A stretch of DNA of 64,000 nucleotides from Blastocladiella emersonii ATCC 22665 (Eukaryota > Blastocladiomycota > Blastocladiomycetes > Blastocladiales > Blastocladiaceae): contig JANHCV010000008.1 in assembly GCA_025594325.1 (NCBI GenBank), forward strand, positions 1,054,001-1,118,000, in the 5' to 3' direction. Made by a program: the position numbers and the translations under genes. Each line of letters opens with the position of its first letter. The stretch's first letter is position 1. A model generated the notes under the pieces. The model worked only from the letters and a program-made list of their open reading frames with translations. It was not told the DNA's origin and did no database searches. This document shows positions 10,626 through 21,431 of this stretch, in pieces.

Positions 10626-12269
10626 ATGACCTCGACTCAACAACAACCACCACGCATGGCCGACCACGGCCGCCGCCGCCCGCCCGCCCTCGCCGTCGGC
10701 GCAGTGCTGTCGCCGACCCCGCGCCGCCCGCGCGCCGCGTCCGCCGGGTCCGTCGCGACCCTGCACCTGCCGCACCCGTCGCCCTACTCGGCCGCGGTGC
10801 CCTCCTACGTCGCCGTCGACGTTCCCCCACCGCCACTACCTCTCCCCCAACCAACCGGCACGCCGTCGCCCCTCGCGCTCGCGCGGTCGCGGTTCCGCGC
10901 GTTCCGCCGCGCGCCGTGGCCGACCGCGAGCGCTTTTATCGGAGCGTACCCGCTGGCGCACTCGCGGCGCGACGTGGTGCTGACGGCGGTCGCGTGGACC
11001 TACTTCTCGGCGTGCTCGTTCGTGACGTGTCTCGCCAACTCGACCGCCGACCGCATCAACCCCAACAACCTGGTCCCCGTCGCCGAGCGCCGCGTGCTCG
11101 TGGACGCGGGCATGACGTACCTCGCGTCCGTCTACGAGACGTACGTCAGCGGGCCGCGGGATATCTCGGACTGGTTCGTGCGCCTGTGCGCGGTCCTGAT
11201 GGTCACGCGCGCCGTCCTGTCGGGTCCGCGCGCCGCGACGGTCCTGCGGCGTGCGTGTTACGTCGGCGGGACCATGTACCTCCTGCGCGCGCCGACCGTG
11301 CTCATGACCGTCTTGCCGAACCCGCTCGTCGCGTGCGAGTCGCACCCGGACCCGTCGCTGTGGCGCGACGCGGTGCAGCTCTTCTTCCAGCGGCGGTTCT
11401 CGTGCGGCGACGTCTTCTTCTCGGGCCACTCGATCGTCTTCGTCACCGCCGGCCGCCTCTGGCTGCGGTACGGCGCCAACCCGCTCGCCCGCGCCGCCGT
11501 CGCTTTGGTCACGTTCGCCGCCGTCACGTCGCTCGTCGCGTCCTCGTACCACTACTCGATCGACGTCTGGATCGCGTGTATCTTGACCTCGCTCGTCTTC
11601 TCGCTCTACCACTGGACCGCCGAGGGCCGCATCGGCGCCGGCACCTGGTGGGGCGACCTGGTCACGTTCCTCGACGCCGACGAGGCCTTGCGCGCCGCCG
11701 CGTGCCGCCGCGCCGCCCGCGCCTACGCGTGCGTCCTCCCCGCTCGCAACGCACCGCGGCGCGGCCCGCAGCGCCGCACTGGCGGGTACGCGCAACTCGA
11801 CGAGGAGGAGGTCGACCTGGAAGAAGACGATCTCCCACCATCCTACGCCTCCGTCTGCGACTCGTGCGCCGCGTGGTGGCCCGCTGCGAAGATCCCGCCA
11901 ACCCATCGCCGCCGCCCGCGCGCCGAGTCCACCGACTCGATCCCGACCACCGACGCGTCATCAACGGCGACCGCACGCGTGCACCCGATCCCCGTCATCA
12001 CCGCCGCCAAGCCCAACGACAACCTGCGCGTCGCGGCAAGCGTACCCCACACGCAGCAGAGGATGTCGCAGAACCGACCGCGCGTCGTCGTTGGCGGCGG
12101 CGTGGGCGGCGGGCTCTCGGCGCCCGCCGAGTGGAGCCCGCGGCTAGTGGTCGAGCGCGGGGATAGCGGCGCGTGGGATGGGCCGCCGCGAGCGATGAGT
12201 GGGGAGGGGGAAGAGGGCGAGGTTGGGGAGTGGTTGTTTGGGCAAGAAGAGGAAGAGGAGAGTGAGTGA
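10626..12269 (+). CDS. Sphingomyelin-synthase-like ceramide phosphotransferase (PAP2-C family)
   Basis: 547 aa, intronless. Several hydrophobic segments span about residues 125-335. The family signatures are CGDVFFSGHS (about 11,402-11,431) and HYSIDVW (about 11,551-11,573); these carry the His-His-Asp triad of sphingomyelin synthase and related enzymes. An upstream RAPTVLMTVLPNP block corresponds to the family's TxLPxP region. Such enzymes move a phospho-head group onto ceramide in Golgi or plasma membrane; which head group cannot be read here. The 90-residue N-terminal and about 200-residue C-terminal tails are low-complexity and longer than usual. The C-tail has a PPSY motif after an acidic stretch, a PPxY-type ligand for WW domains of Rsp5/Nedd4 ligases, so endocytic control is possible (inference). 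Confidence 0.85.
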   Translation: MTSTQQQPPRMADHGRRRPPALAVGAVLSPTPRRPRAASAGSVATLHLPHPSPYSAAVPSYVAVDVPPPPLPLPQPTGTPSPLALARSRFRAFRRAPWPTASAFIGAYPLAHSRRDVVLTAVAWTYFSACSFVTCLANSTADRINPNNLVPVAERRVLVDAGMTYLASVYETYVSGPRDISDWFVRLCAVLMVTRAVLSGPRAATVLRRACYVGGTMYLLRAPTVLMTVLPNPLVACESHPDPSLWRDAVQLFFQRRFSCGDVFFSGHSIVFVTAGRLWLRYGANPLARAAVALVTFAAVTSLVASSYHYSIDVWIACILTSLVFSLYHWTAEGRIGAGTWWGDLVTFLDADEALRAAACRRAARAYACVLPARNAPRRGPQRRTGGYAQLDEEEVDLEEDDLPPSYASVCDSCAAWWPAAKIPPTHRRRPRAESTDSIPTTDASSTATARVHPIPVITAAKPNDNLRVAASVPHTQQRMSQNRPRVVVGGGVGGGLSAPAEWSPRLVVERGDSGAWDGPPRAMSGEGEEGEVGEWLFGQEEEEESE

Positions 12270-12703
12270 TTGCAGAGGAGTAATTTGATATCGCGTTTCT
12301 TCGCAACTCGATGAAAGAGAGATTATCGCCTGGATCATTGCAGCGAGCAGACAGGTCCCGCTGAGCGCGATGGTCGTCGCTTATGGGCTGGCGGCTTCGT
12401 CCTACAACAACCGGTTGCACCCTTGCCCTCGCTCCGCGCTTAATGAAAAGGCGACTGCGTCGCTGAGCTGCGGATGCGCTTCCATCTCAAGCCCAAAGAA
12501 ATGGGAGACAAAAATGCGACCACGCCAGCCCGATTCCCCAGTTATGGAATGGATCCCAAAGTCGGTCGTCCTGGGTCAGCGTGTTCTCGCCACTCGATCT
12601 TTGCGGGGCTGATGTGACTACGCGTGGACGCGTGCAAACGGGCACCGGCGCCCGTGGCGCGACGCGTGCAGCCGCGCAAGACGCGCGTCGAACATAGCAC
12701 GTG
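12270..12703. other. Intergenic, nothing recognised
   Basis: An unannotated stretch downstream of the sphingomyelin-synthase-like gene. Short open frames show no recognisable protein. Confidence 0.35.
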
Positions 12704-13076
12704 ATGTCTCGCGCCTCGGCCGTGATTCGTGACTACCGATGGGGTTTCCTTGAGTCCCCGGCTGCGGCCGCCGTCAACGCACGCGAAGCGGCCTGCGCTG
12801 CTGCCTTCACTCCTGCCCCTGCCGTCCCCGATCTGGATGCCCCGTTCCCATCAATGCGCCAACTAGCGGTGGACATGCTCGTAACTGGCTCCTTGATCGT
12901 CAAAACCGACCCATGGAAGCGCCTCGCCCGGTTCCAGGCAGACGAGCGGGGCGCAGCGCGAGTCCGCAGCCCAGAACCGTCCCACAACCGCGGTCAGCGC
13001 CGCGCCGAGCATTCCACGGTCCCCGGCCGCGACCCCGAGACACGACTTCGCGTGCCCGATCGCTGCTCAAACTGCG
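12704..13076 (+). CDS. Hypothetical protein fragment abutting element E3
   Basis: An open frame from ATG 12704 starts MSRASAVIRDYRWGFLESP and reaches DRCSNCG at 13,076, where the GTAAGAAAAAGG end of E3 begins. The frame stays open into the E3 array to 13,351, but that part has repeat-driven composition. GTAAGA at 13,077 could also act as a splice donor. The Cys pair suggests half of a zinc site. No family is recognised. Confidence 0.3.
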
Positions 13077-13139
13077 GTAAGAAAAAGGTGGACCAAATGA
13101 ACCCCGCCGCGGAGGCCGAGATCCAAGCTCCGTGCAAGC

Positions 13140-13330
13140 CTTGCAAATCCGGGCCTTGCGAATTTGCGGCCAATTTACACGGTTTGGAGGCAAATTTTAA
13201 ACCTGAGGAAATTTGCATCAAATTGAACGGCGGCCCGCGGGTCGGCTCGGACAGCGAATTTGCAACCAATTTGTGTTCAATCTGCTGCGATTTGATGGCA
13301 GATTTGATGGCCAATTGGCGAGGCGAGCGA
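13140..13330. repeat. E3 left sub-terminal array, AATTTG/CAAATT words
   Basis: About eleven words in 190 bp, in both orientations with irregular spacers, such as GCGAATTTGC, CCAATTTAC, GGAAATTTGC and CCAATTTGT. The surrounding DNA is very GC-rich, so the AT-rich words stand out. Confidence 0.6.
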
Positions 13331-13351
13331 TCCGGTTGGCGCACGAATTGA

Positions 13352-15160
13352 TGGCATATTCTCAAGATGGGGACTGCGCTTTGGTGCTTATTTGCGAGTG
13401 TATTGCGTACAAGGGAGATCTCAGATACAGGTCAGGGCGCCGCCGCCGCGGGTCGCACGGCGTGCGAGTCGGAATCCCGGCCCGTGCGCGACGACGATGC
13501 ACGACAACCAGGTACCCGAGCGGACCGCAGACGCCGTCGCCAGCACCAGGCCTCCGCACTCGGAGCCGCCGCCCGTGACCCGAACCGCGTGCGCGTCGCA
13601 CTTGCTGCGATCCGCGGTCAGGTCGCGCCGCGACCCCGAGTACAGAAACCGGCTGGGCGAGATGGTGGTCAGAGATCGCTGCTACAAGCAAGAAAGGTCC
13701 AAGAGCTCATGTGAGTCGCGCTGCGCCTCGAGCGGCGTGTGACGAGGGCGTACCAAGTCGTCTTAGGAATCGGCACCCTACAGCTTGCGGATCTTGCTCG
13801 TCAGATGGGCCATCGAGAGGTGGCGGGTTGATGGTGCAGCGAGAGACCAGTGGATCACGAGGGGCTACGAGGAGCAATGTGAGCGAGCATGTCAGTCGCG
13901 CGCCAACTCTTGCGCAGCGACGAAAAGTGTCGAGCGTACCTGCGACTGGGACTTGACGCACGCGGTGGGCGCGGCCGAACCGCTTGAGCGAGCCCGTCGG
14001 CGCTACTGGCGCGAGCGCGTGGCGTGAGCACATACAGCAGGCGCAAGTGGTGTGGTGTTGACGGCGTACCGTCGCGCGCGATGCTGGCTCGATGGTCTCA
14101 GGTCCATGAGTCGCCAAATGTTGAGTCCCTGGTGGCGGACGCGCGCCGGCGGCTACATGGGCACCGCACAGGTGTCAGCACCTTTGATGAGCGCGCACGC
14201 GGCTGGTAGCCCGGTGGGGTCCACCTGCGCTGCGCCGTGCCGCACCCGAAGCATGAGCGCGGGGGAGCGCGCGCACGACGGCGCGCACGCGTAGCGGCGA
14301 CGACGCCGCTGGTCTCACGGTGCGTCGACCGTGGAGCGAGCAGTGGATGACGCGCACCACGCCGGGCACACCGCTCCGAAACCGCAACACGACGGTCGGC
14401 GCGATGGGAGCCAAGCGCGCGGCGGCGGCCGCGGCGGAGCGGAATGACGCGTACCTTTTGACGGTGGCCGCATGAATGCCGTGCGTCGAGGTCGCAGTGT
14501 GCTTCGTTGTCGGATGGGTGATACATTGCAGCGAGTGGTGATGAGTGAGGGAGCGGGGACCGCGCGCGGCGTGGCGAAGAGTCACTCGCTCGGCCGACGC
14601 GCGCTCGCGCTCACGTCCACGCCAACCTGTGTCACGTGCGCGTGACCGACACGTGTTTTTGCGACGCGTCTCGCAGCCCGTCTCGCAACCCGCCGTGCCA
14701 CGACTCTCGCTCAGTTTCGCTAGCCTTGAAACGCGCGGTTAAAAAAAAAACGACAAACTGCACTTGAAAGCAGGACTGCGAGGGGAGGAGGGAGGAACTG
14801 GCAGGGCACGGCGCGTTCCGGGTCGTGACGCGGCCGCGCGGTTACCCCCTTTGTTCTCGAGTTGATGAAAGCTTAGAATTTGGTTAGGCTTTGGAGCGAC
14901 GAGCCCCTTGTCATGACAGTTGTAAGCACATCGCAGCAGCCGGATCGTACCGCAGCTCACGCGAGGTTCTCAGGCGATCCTCAAAGGTCATTCATCGACC
15001 TTTGAAGGGAATCTTGCGCCTGAACGAGCACGCAGGCCAAGCGTGAACGGACGTGGCCAACGTGGCCCTGCGGTGGCGTCGGACGATGGAGTTCACACGC
15101 CTGCCACAGTTCACTCAGTTGCTCCCTCCACCTTCCGGGCATTTATTACGTATGCTGCAG
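13352..15160. other. GC-rich interior of E3, no gene supported
   Basis: CpG-dense DNA with short overlapping open frames on both strands that look compositional. The equivalent half of E1 and E2 is also GC-rich and without a recognisable gene. Confidence 0.35.
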
Positions 15161-15167
15161 ATACCCC

Positions 15168-15178
15168 TTGATGCAATG
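15168..15178 (+). promoter_or_regulatory. TTGATGCAATG start-site element (P4)
   Basis: The first ATG of the element is the likely P4 start. The P2 gene of E1 begins at an identical 11-mer. Confidence 0.45.
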
Positions 15179-16490
15179 TCTTAAACCCATGGACTTATTT
15201 CAAATTGCGCTTAGTTTATGTCTTCTTGCGCGATTCGAGCGCCGCGCCGAACCCGTAACACAGGCAACGCCAGCCGCTGACGAGCCGCGCCTGTCGCTCC
15301 AAGCGCATCAGAAGTCATGTCCGCTTTTGATTGGACCGCCGGAAGCTTCAGCTAGTTGATAGGACCGCTCGCCAAGTCGGAGACCCGCCCTTGAGTGACG
15401 AACAGAATGTCGCCTACTGATCCATGACTCTACCATGAAGCTGTAGACGTTCACGTCGCGTTTCAGCTCTAAAGGCGCCGCGTGGCAGATAGTGAAGCTC
15501 GATCACGGGGTGTTACATGCTCTACCAGCGTCAGAGGCAGCTCGAGCATGGCCGTTCCGCGACCCTGTGTTCAAGCAAAGGAATAGCACCATTCGCAACT
15601 CTCTGAAGTGGCCTTCGATGCGTTCCAGGCGATTAATCGCACCGACTGGATTGCATGCACCTCATTCAAGTCTGGAAAGATTTGCAACGTGCCGGTTCAG
15701 CGCCGTGGACGTGCTTCACTGGTTGAGCGACTGTCCCGCGCGCTCTCGCAGAAGCGCTGACATGTGAGCAAGCTATGTACCAGGGCTCACCAGCTTTACT
15801 CGAGGCTGGCAATTGTTGTCCATTCGTGCTCGCGGAAGCGGTTCACTCGCTCGCTCTCGTCAACTTGTACGAGTCAAACCAGTATGCGATCACGTTCAGA
15901 CAGTTGTTGGAAAGCTCCGAACTCTTCTTGGCCGCTTTGCTTGCCGCGCCGGTAGGTGTCCACCTAATAAGCTCGATCCGCGAGCGCGATCCGCAACAGC
16001 ATGCGTGCCGCAAACCCCTTCAGGCGAACATAGGTTTTGCCCTCTTTAAACTGCAATCTCGGCCAGGAAACCAAGTTTATTTACCGAGGTAGAGGTAGTT
16101 GACCAGTTTGCCGCCAGGAGAAAGCCTGTTTACCCTCTGGATTGGATGCTGTACTCGATTTGCGACCCCATGAATTCAAACAGTGTCTATCGTTTCCGTG
16201 CTCCTCTGAGCGCTAAATCTATTTCCGCGAGTCACATCCTTCACTCCGTTGCGCAGGAACGACTTTCGAGGTTAGCTTCTCGAATCAACCCCGGCGGTGT
16301 GTTAGCGTTGAGAATCCGATCGCCATTTTTTTCTCGACACCCGGCTTCCAACCACCCCAACGCTTAATTAGCTCTTTTGTAGCTCTCACCACGATCAGTT
16401 CATCACCGTCGAGAACAGGGCAATCGACTGAGCCGTTGTGGTGAAAAGTCCAACTTTCTCCAAGGGCAACTCCGACCACCGCGACCACCA
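15171..16490 (+). pseudogene. P4, decayed P-family gene of E3
   Basis: Similarity to P2 and P1 is spread over different frames. The N-terminus IALSLCLLARFERRAEP parallels IASNLCRFARLERYAPP of P2. A middle block (15,775-16,092) is hydrophobic with a QLLESSELFLAALL segment. A later block, WMLYSICDP...PLSAK (16,146-16,367), parallels GMIYAILRP...SLSAAK of P2 and FAALNPLAMYPL of P1. Stops and frame shifts separate the blocks, so this copy is probably dead. The P family has no domain I can name. Position next to the element's array suggests an element-encoded protein. Confidence 0.5.
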
Positions 16491-16529
16491 GCGAAAAATC
16501 CCCCTGACCTCCCCCATCACACTCATGTA

Positions 16530-16645
16530 TTGCATTGAACGGAAATCTTTATTTGCGATTTCGACCCTCGCCCGACCCGGCCCAAGAATTGAGTGCAAAT
16601 TTGCAGCTGGCCGCACAATTTGTGATCCGCGATTTCCGATGTTCT
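16530..16645. repeat. E3 right sub-terminal array, AATTTG words
   Basis: About seven words in 115 bp, including GCAAATTTGC, ACAATTTGT, GCGATTTC and TATTTGC. They are the same words as the left array 3.4 kb away. Confidence 0.55.
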
Positions 16646-16849
16646 CCCTCTCACGGCTCCTGTAAACGTGATCGCGCGCTGTCGAGCCCGCTGCAGTCGC
16701 CGCACATGCTCAATATGGCCGAGTGCGCGTTCCAGCAGTTCGACGAGCACGAGAATGCCTGCTGCCCGCCTCGCTCGCCGCGCCGTCACCGAGGACAACC
16801 AGGCCTCGTTCCGCCGTTTCAGCGTTCCCGCGCTCGCTACCGGTGTGTT

Positions 16850-17450
16850 ACTACCAGGTCGGCGAGGCCAGTGCTTGCGGCCGCGCTCCCTGCGAGCCTG
16901 AACAGAGTCGACTTGCGCGGCAACTGGATCAGCGACCCTGCCGCAACCAAGATCGCCGACCGCTTGCGCGAGCCGCTCTTCGAGCTCAATTTTCAGCCAA
17001 CGCGGTTGGTGATGCCGGTGACGCGCCCATCAAGCAGAAACCGCTCGTGTCCGTCATGATGACGTTCTTCCTTGGCCGCAAGCTGATCTTCGACGCCGGC
17101 ATGCGCGCGCTTGGGGAGCGCCAGCGCGCGGTGTTCGCGTACCATCCTGCACCTTGGCGGCGGCGGCCAGGTTACGGACACGGGCCCGCACGCGCTTGGC
17201 GAGTCCCTGCCCGCGGCGCTCGCGCATCTCGGCCTCTCGTTCAACCCGAGCGTCGCCGCGGGGACGTCAGCGATCGCGTGCAAGCTGCTGCCGTCGCTGA
17301 GGACATCTGATATATCGAACAACGTGGTCGGCGACGACAGGGCCTTGCTCCTCGCGGCCGCATTACCGTGGGCCTCTAGCGGCTGGCCCTACACGCAAAC
17401 CGGATCGGCGCGACGGACTTGGCAGTGATCGCACAGTACCTCGGCGCGAC
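16850..17450 (+). pseudogene. LRR pseudogene remnant (LRR6)
   Basis: RNI-type repeats are readable in shifting frames: ALPASLNRVDLRGNWISD (about 16,875-16,935), ALGESLPAALAHLGLSFNP, LLPSLRTSDISNNVVGDD (to about 17,340) and TDLAVIAQYLG (about 17,410-17,445). No continuous frame or start remains. It is an ancient relative of the LRR genes in this window, next to the E3 right end. Confidence 0.55.
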
Positions 17451-17835
17451 GCTTTTTGTCCCGCGCAGCTCGGAAGGAAACGGATTGCGAACATGGTCAG
17501 CGGGGTGGCTGAGATGCTGTCTCGTTGCTCTTGCACCTTGGCCTCGGCGTGTGTAATCTTGGCGACACGAGCGGGTCTCCGGTCTCTGTGCGGCTGTGCT
17601 GAAGCTGATACAAATCGAGGTCGCTGGTAGCGCGATAGGGGACACGGACACGCTAGGTGTTAGAACCGAACTTCAGGGCGGGTCGCGGGTATCTAGTAAG
17701 GTCACCATCGTTTTAATGGTTCGGTCCGCTCAAGGTGCAAGACGCGAGGCGGAATTCATGCGTCACTTTCGTTCAGCACGGTAAAGCTTTGAACAGTTCA
17801 ATTTATTCACATGTACGCGTGCAATCACCACCCAA
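17451..17835. other. Intergenic, nothing recognised
   Basis: Spacer between the LRR remnant and the 3' end of the F-box gene; no supported feature. Confidence 0.35.
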
Positions 17836-19731
17836 TCAAACCTCAACCTTTTCGGCCCACGCCCTGAACTCGGGATGGTAAGACAGGCGCGCCTGCCCAA
17901 TCAGGACGCTCCGAACCTCTGGATCAACCATGACGGGACCGTCCCACATCGCGCGGAGCAGCGCGAGGCGCGCATTCGCGTCTGCACCGAGTAAGAAACG
18001 ATGCCCAAGGTCGCCTGACATGACCCACGGTTCGCCGCGCAGCTTTGTCACCTTGCTGGCAAACTCGGGGATGCGAGCCGGATCGAACGCGACGATCGAC
18101 CCAATGACGAGAAGCATGTGAAGTCCGTGGCCGTTGACGCCGTGCGTGTGCGCGTCGCGCGGGTGGCCCGTCAAGTCGAGATCCGAAGCAGGCGTGACAA
18201 CGTCAATGAGCCGCTGGATTTGATCGACTGAGGCTGAAGCAAGGATCGACCGCCAAGTTGAGCCTCGGAAAACTCGGGCGTGGCGTGCGTCTGCCTGCAG
18301 TTCCCGTGAAGCAGTCGCGTACCTGGCATAGGACTCGAGCCAAGCAGATGGCGGAAGCGGCGAAGTGCGCCACACCCAGGGACCTTTATTGCTCGCAGCA
18401 GAGTATTCAGCTGAAACTGGACACCAAGGGAGCCGCTCCATCGCAGCAACGACGAGATCGGGATCACAAATCCCGTCAAAGACTCTGGAAAAGGCGCTGG
18501 GCGGGCGGCCGTCCCAGGGCTCGATCCAACGAAGATCGCGCGCGTAAGCGTCAAGGACTGGGAGCGAATCGACGGGCCGCATGCGGGCGATGGGGTATTC
18601 GTGCCTGCTATCGCAAACCAAAAAAAGATCGCAAGTTTGCCAACAGACCACACGGCCCGAATTGAGCAAGCTGTGTACAGCATCCAGCTGTTCGCGCATT
18701 CGAGTCGTCTCGTACTCGTCGTGCAGCGGGAAAAGCGTCTCAATTCGATTGCGCACCGAGTCCATGCCATGCGTGATCTTGAAATGGTCCTTGACCTGGC
18801 CGAGCACGGTAAACTTGGTTGAAACATCATCAGCAATCTCGCCGCCGCGGTTCGTGTAGCTCTCGTGCTCGGCCGAGAGAAGTATCAAGTCCATGGCAAC
18901 GCACGGCCGCGGGGCATCGGGCATTCCAAACGACTCGCGGCGCAAGGCATCGAGTGCCATCCCGAGGAGAAATGTGGCGCTGAAAGAATCGGCGTGGTCG
19001 ACATTATTGTCCAGGGCACGTGTTCCGTCCGTAGCAAGATGTAAGAGGAACTTGAGGCAGAAAGCGCGACCCTGGCGCAGCACGCCGCGCGCGGCCATGT
19101 GTACGAAACATTTGGTGAACAAGAGGGCCCCGTACTTGAGGAACAGAATCTGCGTCTGGTGAGCTGGCTGGCGCGGGTCGTCGAAAACGTCAAGCTCGGC
19201 AGACCGCGACCGAAGCATCGCCGCAAGTCTGGATCCATGCGAAAACCGCAAATAACTTGTCTCATTCAATCCCGTCCAATTGAGCAGGACGCGGCAAAAT
19301 GCCGACGGAACGCGCGACTGGGAAGCAAGGATCAAAAGATCCTCTTCTTGGGCGACGGTCAACGGCCACGAGCTCTCGGAAACGGTGACCGACCATTCGC
19401 CGAGCTCGGTCCATCGAGTATCGTCGACGTCCGCATTTAGCCGCACCAGCGCTCGGGCCAGGGCAAGGAAGTTGGTCGAGTGATCATCCGGGTGTTGTTC
19501 GTACTGGCAGTGACGGATCGGGGTTGGTGCAAGTTGGCGGAAATCGTCAAAACGGCCGCCAAGCAGCGGGAAGACGGCCTGCAGCCAAGGGCGGACTGCC
19601 CACAGCGACGGCTCGGCGAGTGCAGCGCGGCAAGTCGCACGAAGGGCGAGCGCAGAAGGAACATCGAGGAGTTGTGCAATGGCGCACTGAAGCTCTTGCG
19701 GCAAGTTAAATAGCGTGAGGGCTTCGTTCAT
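17836..19731 (-). CDS. F-box-like protein
   Basis: About 631 aa from the ATG at 19731 (MNEALTLFNLPQELQ). Residues about 5-40 form an F-box: LFNLPQELQCAIAQLLD then LALRATCRAAL. Such motifs recruit Skp1 in SCF ubiquitin ligases. The rest is alpha-helical, without obvious LRR, WD or kelch repeats, and is not recognised. The frame is intact and uninterrupted, unlike many neighbours. The context CATGCAATACATACC lies immediately upstream of the start and includes the ATGCAAT core seen at other starts. Likely a cytosolic or nuclear substrate adaptor; the substrate is unknown. Confidence 0.65.
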   Translation of the reverse strand: MNEALTLFNLPQELQCAIAQLLDVPSALALRATCRAALAEPSLWAVRPWLQAVFPLLGGRFDDFRQLAPTPIRHCQYEQHPDDHSTNFLALARALVRLNADVDDTRWTELGEWSVTVSESSWPLTVAQEEDLLILASQSRVPSAFCRVLLNWTGLNETSYLRFSHGSRLAAMLRSRSAELDVFDDPRQPAHQTQILFLKYGALLFTKCFVHMAARGVLRQGRAFCLKFLLHLATDGTRALDNNVDHADSFSATFLLGMALDALRRESFGMPDAPRPCVAMDLILLSAEHESYTNRGGEIADDVSTKFTVLGQVKDHFKITHGMDSVRNRIETLFPLHDEYETTRMREQLDAVHSLLNSGRVVCWQTCDLFLVCDSRHEYPIARMRPVDSLPVLDAYARDLRWIEPWDGRPPSAFSRVFDGICDPDLVVAAMERLPWCPVSAEYSAASNKGPWVWRTSPLPPSAWLESYARYATASRELQADARHARVFRGSTWRSILASASVDQIQRLIDVVTPASDLDLTGHPRDAHTHGVNGHGLHMLLVIGSIVAFDPARIPEFASKVTKLRGEPWVMSGDLGHRFLLGADANARLALLRAMWDGPVMVDPEVRSVLIGQARLSYHPEFRAWAEKVEV

Positions 19732-19927
19732 GGTATGTATTGCATGGCAGGACGGGGCGGCGTGGGAGCGCGAACCGGAACGCGCCGTTTTCCGTTCGCC
19801 GCCTCGACTCGCCCGCTCCCTCTCCCCTCGGCGCACCACCGTGCCGTGTTTTGAATGTAACCCCATGCATTGATCTCAGCTGCCTCGTCTTATGTGAGCC
19901 TCTGCCGCGGTCGCAATGTTGGTGAAA

Positions 19928-21304
19928 TCAACCCTCCCGCTTGAGCTGCTCGATCGCCGCCCACAACGCGCCCAAGGCCCGGACACACACATCTCGCGGG
20001 ACCTGTTGCACAACGCCGAGGAACTTACGTGCGTTGGCCGCTTCAGCCGCGCCCAAGTCGCTGCCCCTCGCACGCTGCGATAACACTGTTCTGGCACCCG
20101 CCGTGGCCCGGATCAGATCTTGGAGTTCCATAGACAGTGGAGCTGGGAGTGTCACATGAAGCGCGCGATGGGCATTCACAATGGCGCGAGCGTGCGGGCC
20201 GACGTTCATAATCTCGCGGCACCGCTCAGTTGAGTGCGTACGGCTCTTGCGTTGTAGGTGGGCGCTCCGGGAGCAGAAGTCGCACGTAGGGCTTGGTATC
20301 GTTGGAAGAGCACGCACAGGTGTTGGGATGATAAGCGGCACGGCCACGGGCGCGGCGGGAACAATCACGTCGCGCAGGGATAGAGCCATGGACTCGATTG
20401 TCTCAGTCGAATTGGCAATGTGGAGGGTCAGCGGCGACAAGGCGAGGCCAAACGCATTCCGCAGCTTGGCGTAGAACATGTGCTTGATATGCCGCTGCGC
20501 TTTGAACTCGGGTGTGATCGGGACCACCTCGCCCGCCGCCCGACAGAAGCACACGTAAAAGCTCCACACTGTCTCTTTTGGTGCCGCTGCGACGGACAGC
20601 CAGCGCTGCTTCCACTCTGTCATCCATATTGGGTTCGCGGCGTTGAGGAAGATGCATCTCACTTCGTCGTCATGGGCTTCGGTCAACTGGTCGCTGAGAA
20701 AGAGCGCGTAGACCAAGTACAACTGCGGTTGCACGTTGGCCCGGGCGGCGATGAGTAGCGTTGCAAGCGGGACACCTGGGACCTGTCGCGCAAGGAGATC
20801 GAGAAAGTCGGCGGCCGTTGTGGCGACCGGCTGGTACGCGTTGCTTCGGATGAGACGCTCGTAGACTGGTCCCCTGGTACGCAAGTACTCATAGAGCTGC
20901 GTCGGAGACGACAAGGACAGTTGGCGAGGCGGTGCGTGAATTGGAAGCGACGTCGGGCGAGCGGGAAGGCGCACGGAAGTCGAGAGCGGGGCCGCGCGGG
21001 GAGTCGCTGGCGGCGAGATCGGTATTGCGGTGGATGGAACTGTTGTTGGCAACTGCTCTTGCACATGTTGTAACTGAGAAGATTGGTCAACGCGGCCGCC
21101 AAGTCTCCCGCGCAAGTACTCTCCAATTCGGTGCAGCCGATGCGATAGGGTGGATAGAAGCGGGTCGGGACAAGCAAGCTGGCGGCCCTCCGCCGACTCG
21201 GGAGCTTGACGCGCCGCTGCGAAATAGCTCGTCGCGCCTGACGAACAAGCTCGTTTAAGCTCACTGGATATATTGCATAGAGTCTCATCATGTGGGTGCT
21301 TCAT
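19928..21304 (-). CDS. Gag-like protein with zinc knuckle, copy G1
   Basis: 458 aa, beginning MKHPHDETLCNISS. Residues about 145-320 resemble a retrotransposon Gag capsid region: FLDLLARQVPGVPLATLLI, then WMTEWKQRW and FYVCFCRAAGE, in the pattern of the Retrotrans_gag family. A zinc-knuckle-like CDFCSRS...HSTERC (CX2C, about 13 residues, HX4C) follows. No protease, reverse transcriptase or integrase lies nearby and no LTRs are visible. The copy is intact and closely parallels G2, 127 bp upstream on the same strand, and G3 at 54-55.6 kb. Likely a domesticated or non-autonomous Gag-derived family; nucleic-acid binding or particle assembly is inferred only. Confidence 0.6.
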   Translation of the reverse strand: MKHPHDETLCNISSELKRACSSGATSYFAAARQAPESAEGRQLACPDPLLSTLSHRLHRIGEYLRGRLGGRVDQSSQLQHVQEQLPTTVPSTAIPISPPATPRAAPLSTSVRLPARPTSLPIHAPPRQLSLSSPTQLYEYLRTRGPVYERLIRSNAYQPVATTAADFLDLLARQVPGVPLATLLIAARANVQPQLYLVYALFLSDQLTEAHDDEVRCIFLNAANPIWMTEWKQRWLSVAAAPKETVWSFYVCFCRAAGEVVPITPEFKAQRHIKHMFYAKLRNAFGLALSPLTLHIANSTETIESMALSLRDVIVPAAPVAVPLIIPTPVRALPTIPSPTCDFCSRSAHLQRKSRTHSTERCREIMNVGPHARAIVNAHRALHVTLPAPLSMELQDLIRATAGARTVLSQRARGSDLGAAEAANARKFLGVVQQVPRDVCVRALGALWAAIEQLKREG

Positions 21305-21431
21305 GGTGGTGGGACCTTTGGAAGGCTAACGAACGCGGGTTAGAGTCGGCAGCCAAATGAGCGACGCGCCCCGTTTCGGATACCGCTCCTCACAAACGCC
21401 TTCCTCAGCAAACAGTTGACGGTACATTCTT

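Larger units (their letters stand above)
13077..16654. mobile_element. Element E3 (about 3.58 kb), AATTTG-word sub-terminal arrays, gene P4
   Basis: Arrays of AATTTG words lie at both ends (13,140-13,330 and 16,530-16,645). Between them are a GC-rich non-coding half and a P-family gene (P4, + strand, starting 15,171) whose 3' end faces the right array. This is the mirror image of E1 and E2, with nearly the same total length. The ends are less certain: GTAAGAAAAAGG at 13,077-13,088 and, inverted, GTGAGAGGG at 16,646-16,654 resemble the GTGAAAAAGG ends of E1. No target-site duplication was found. Confidence 0.5.
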
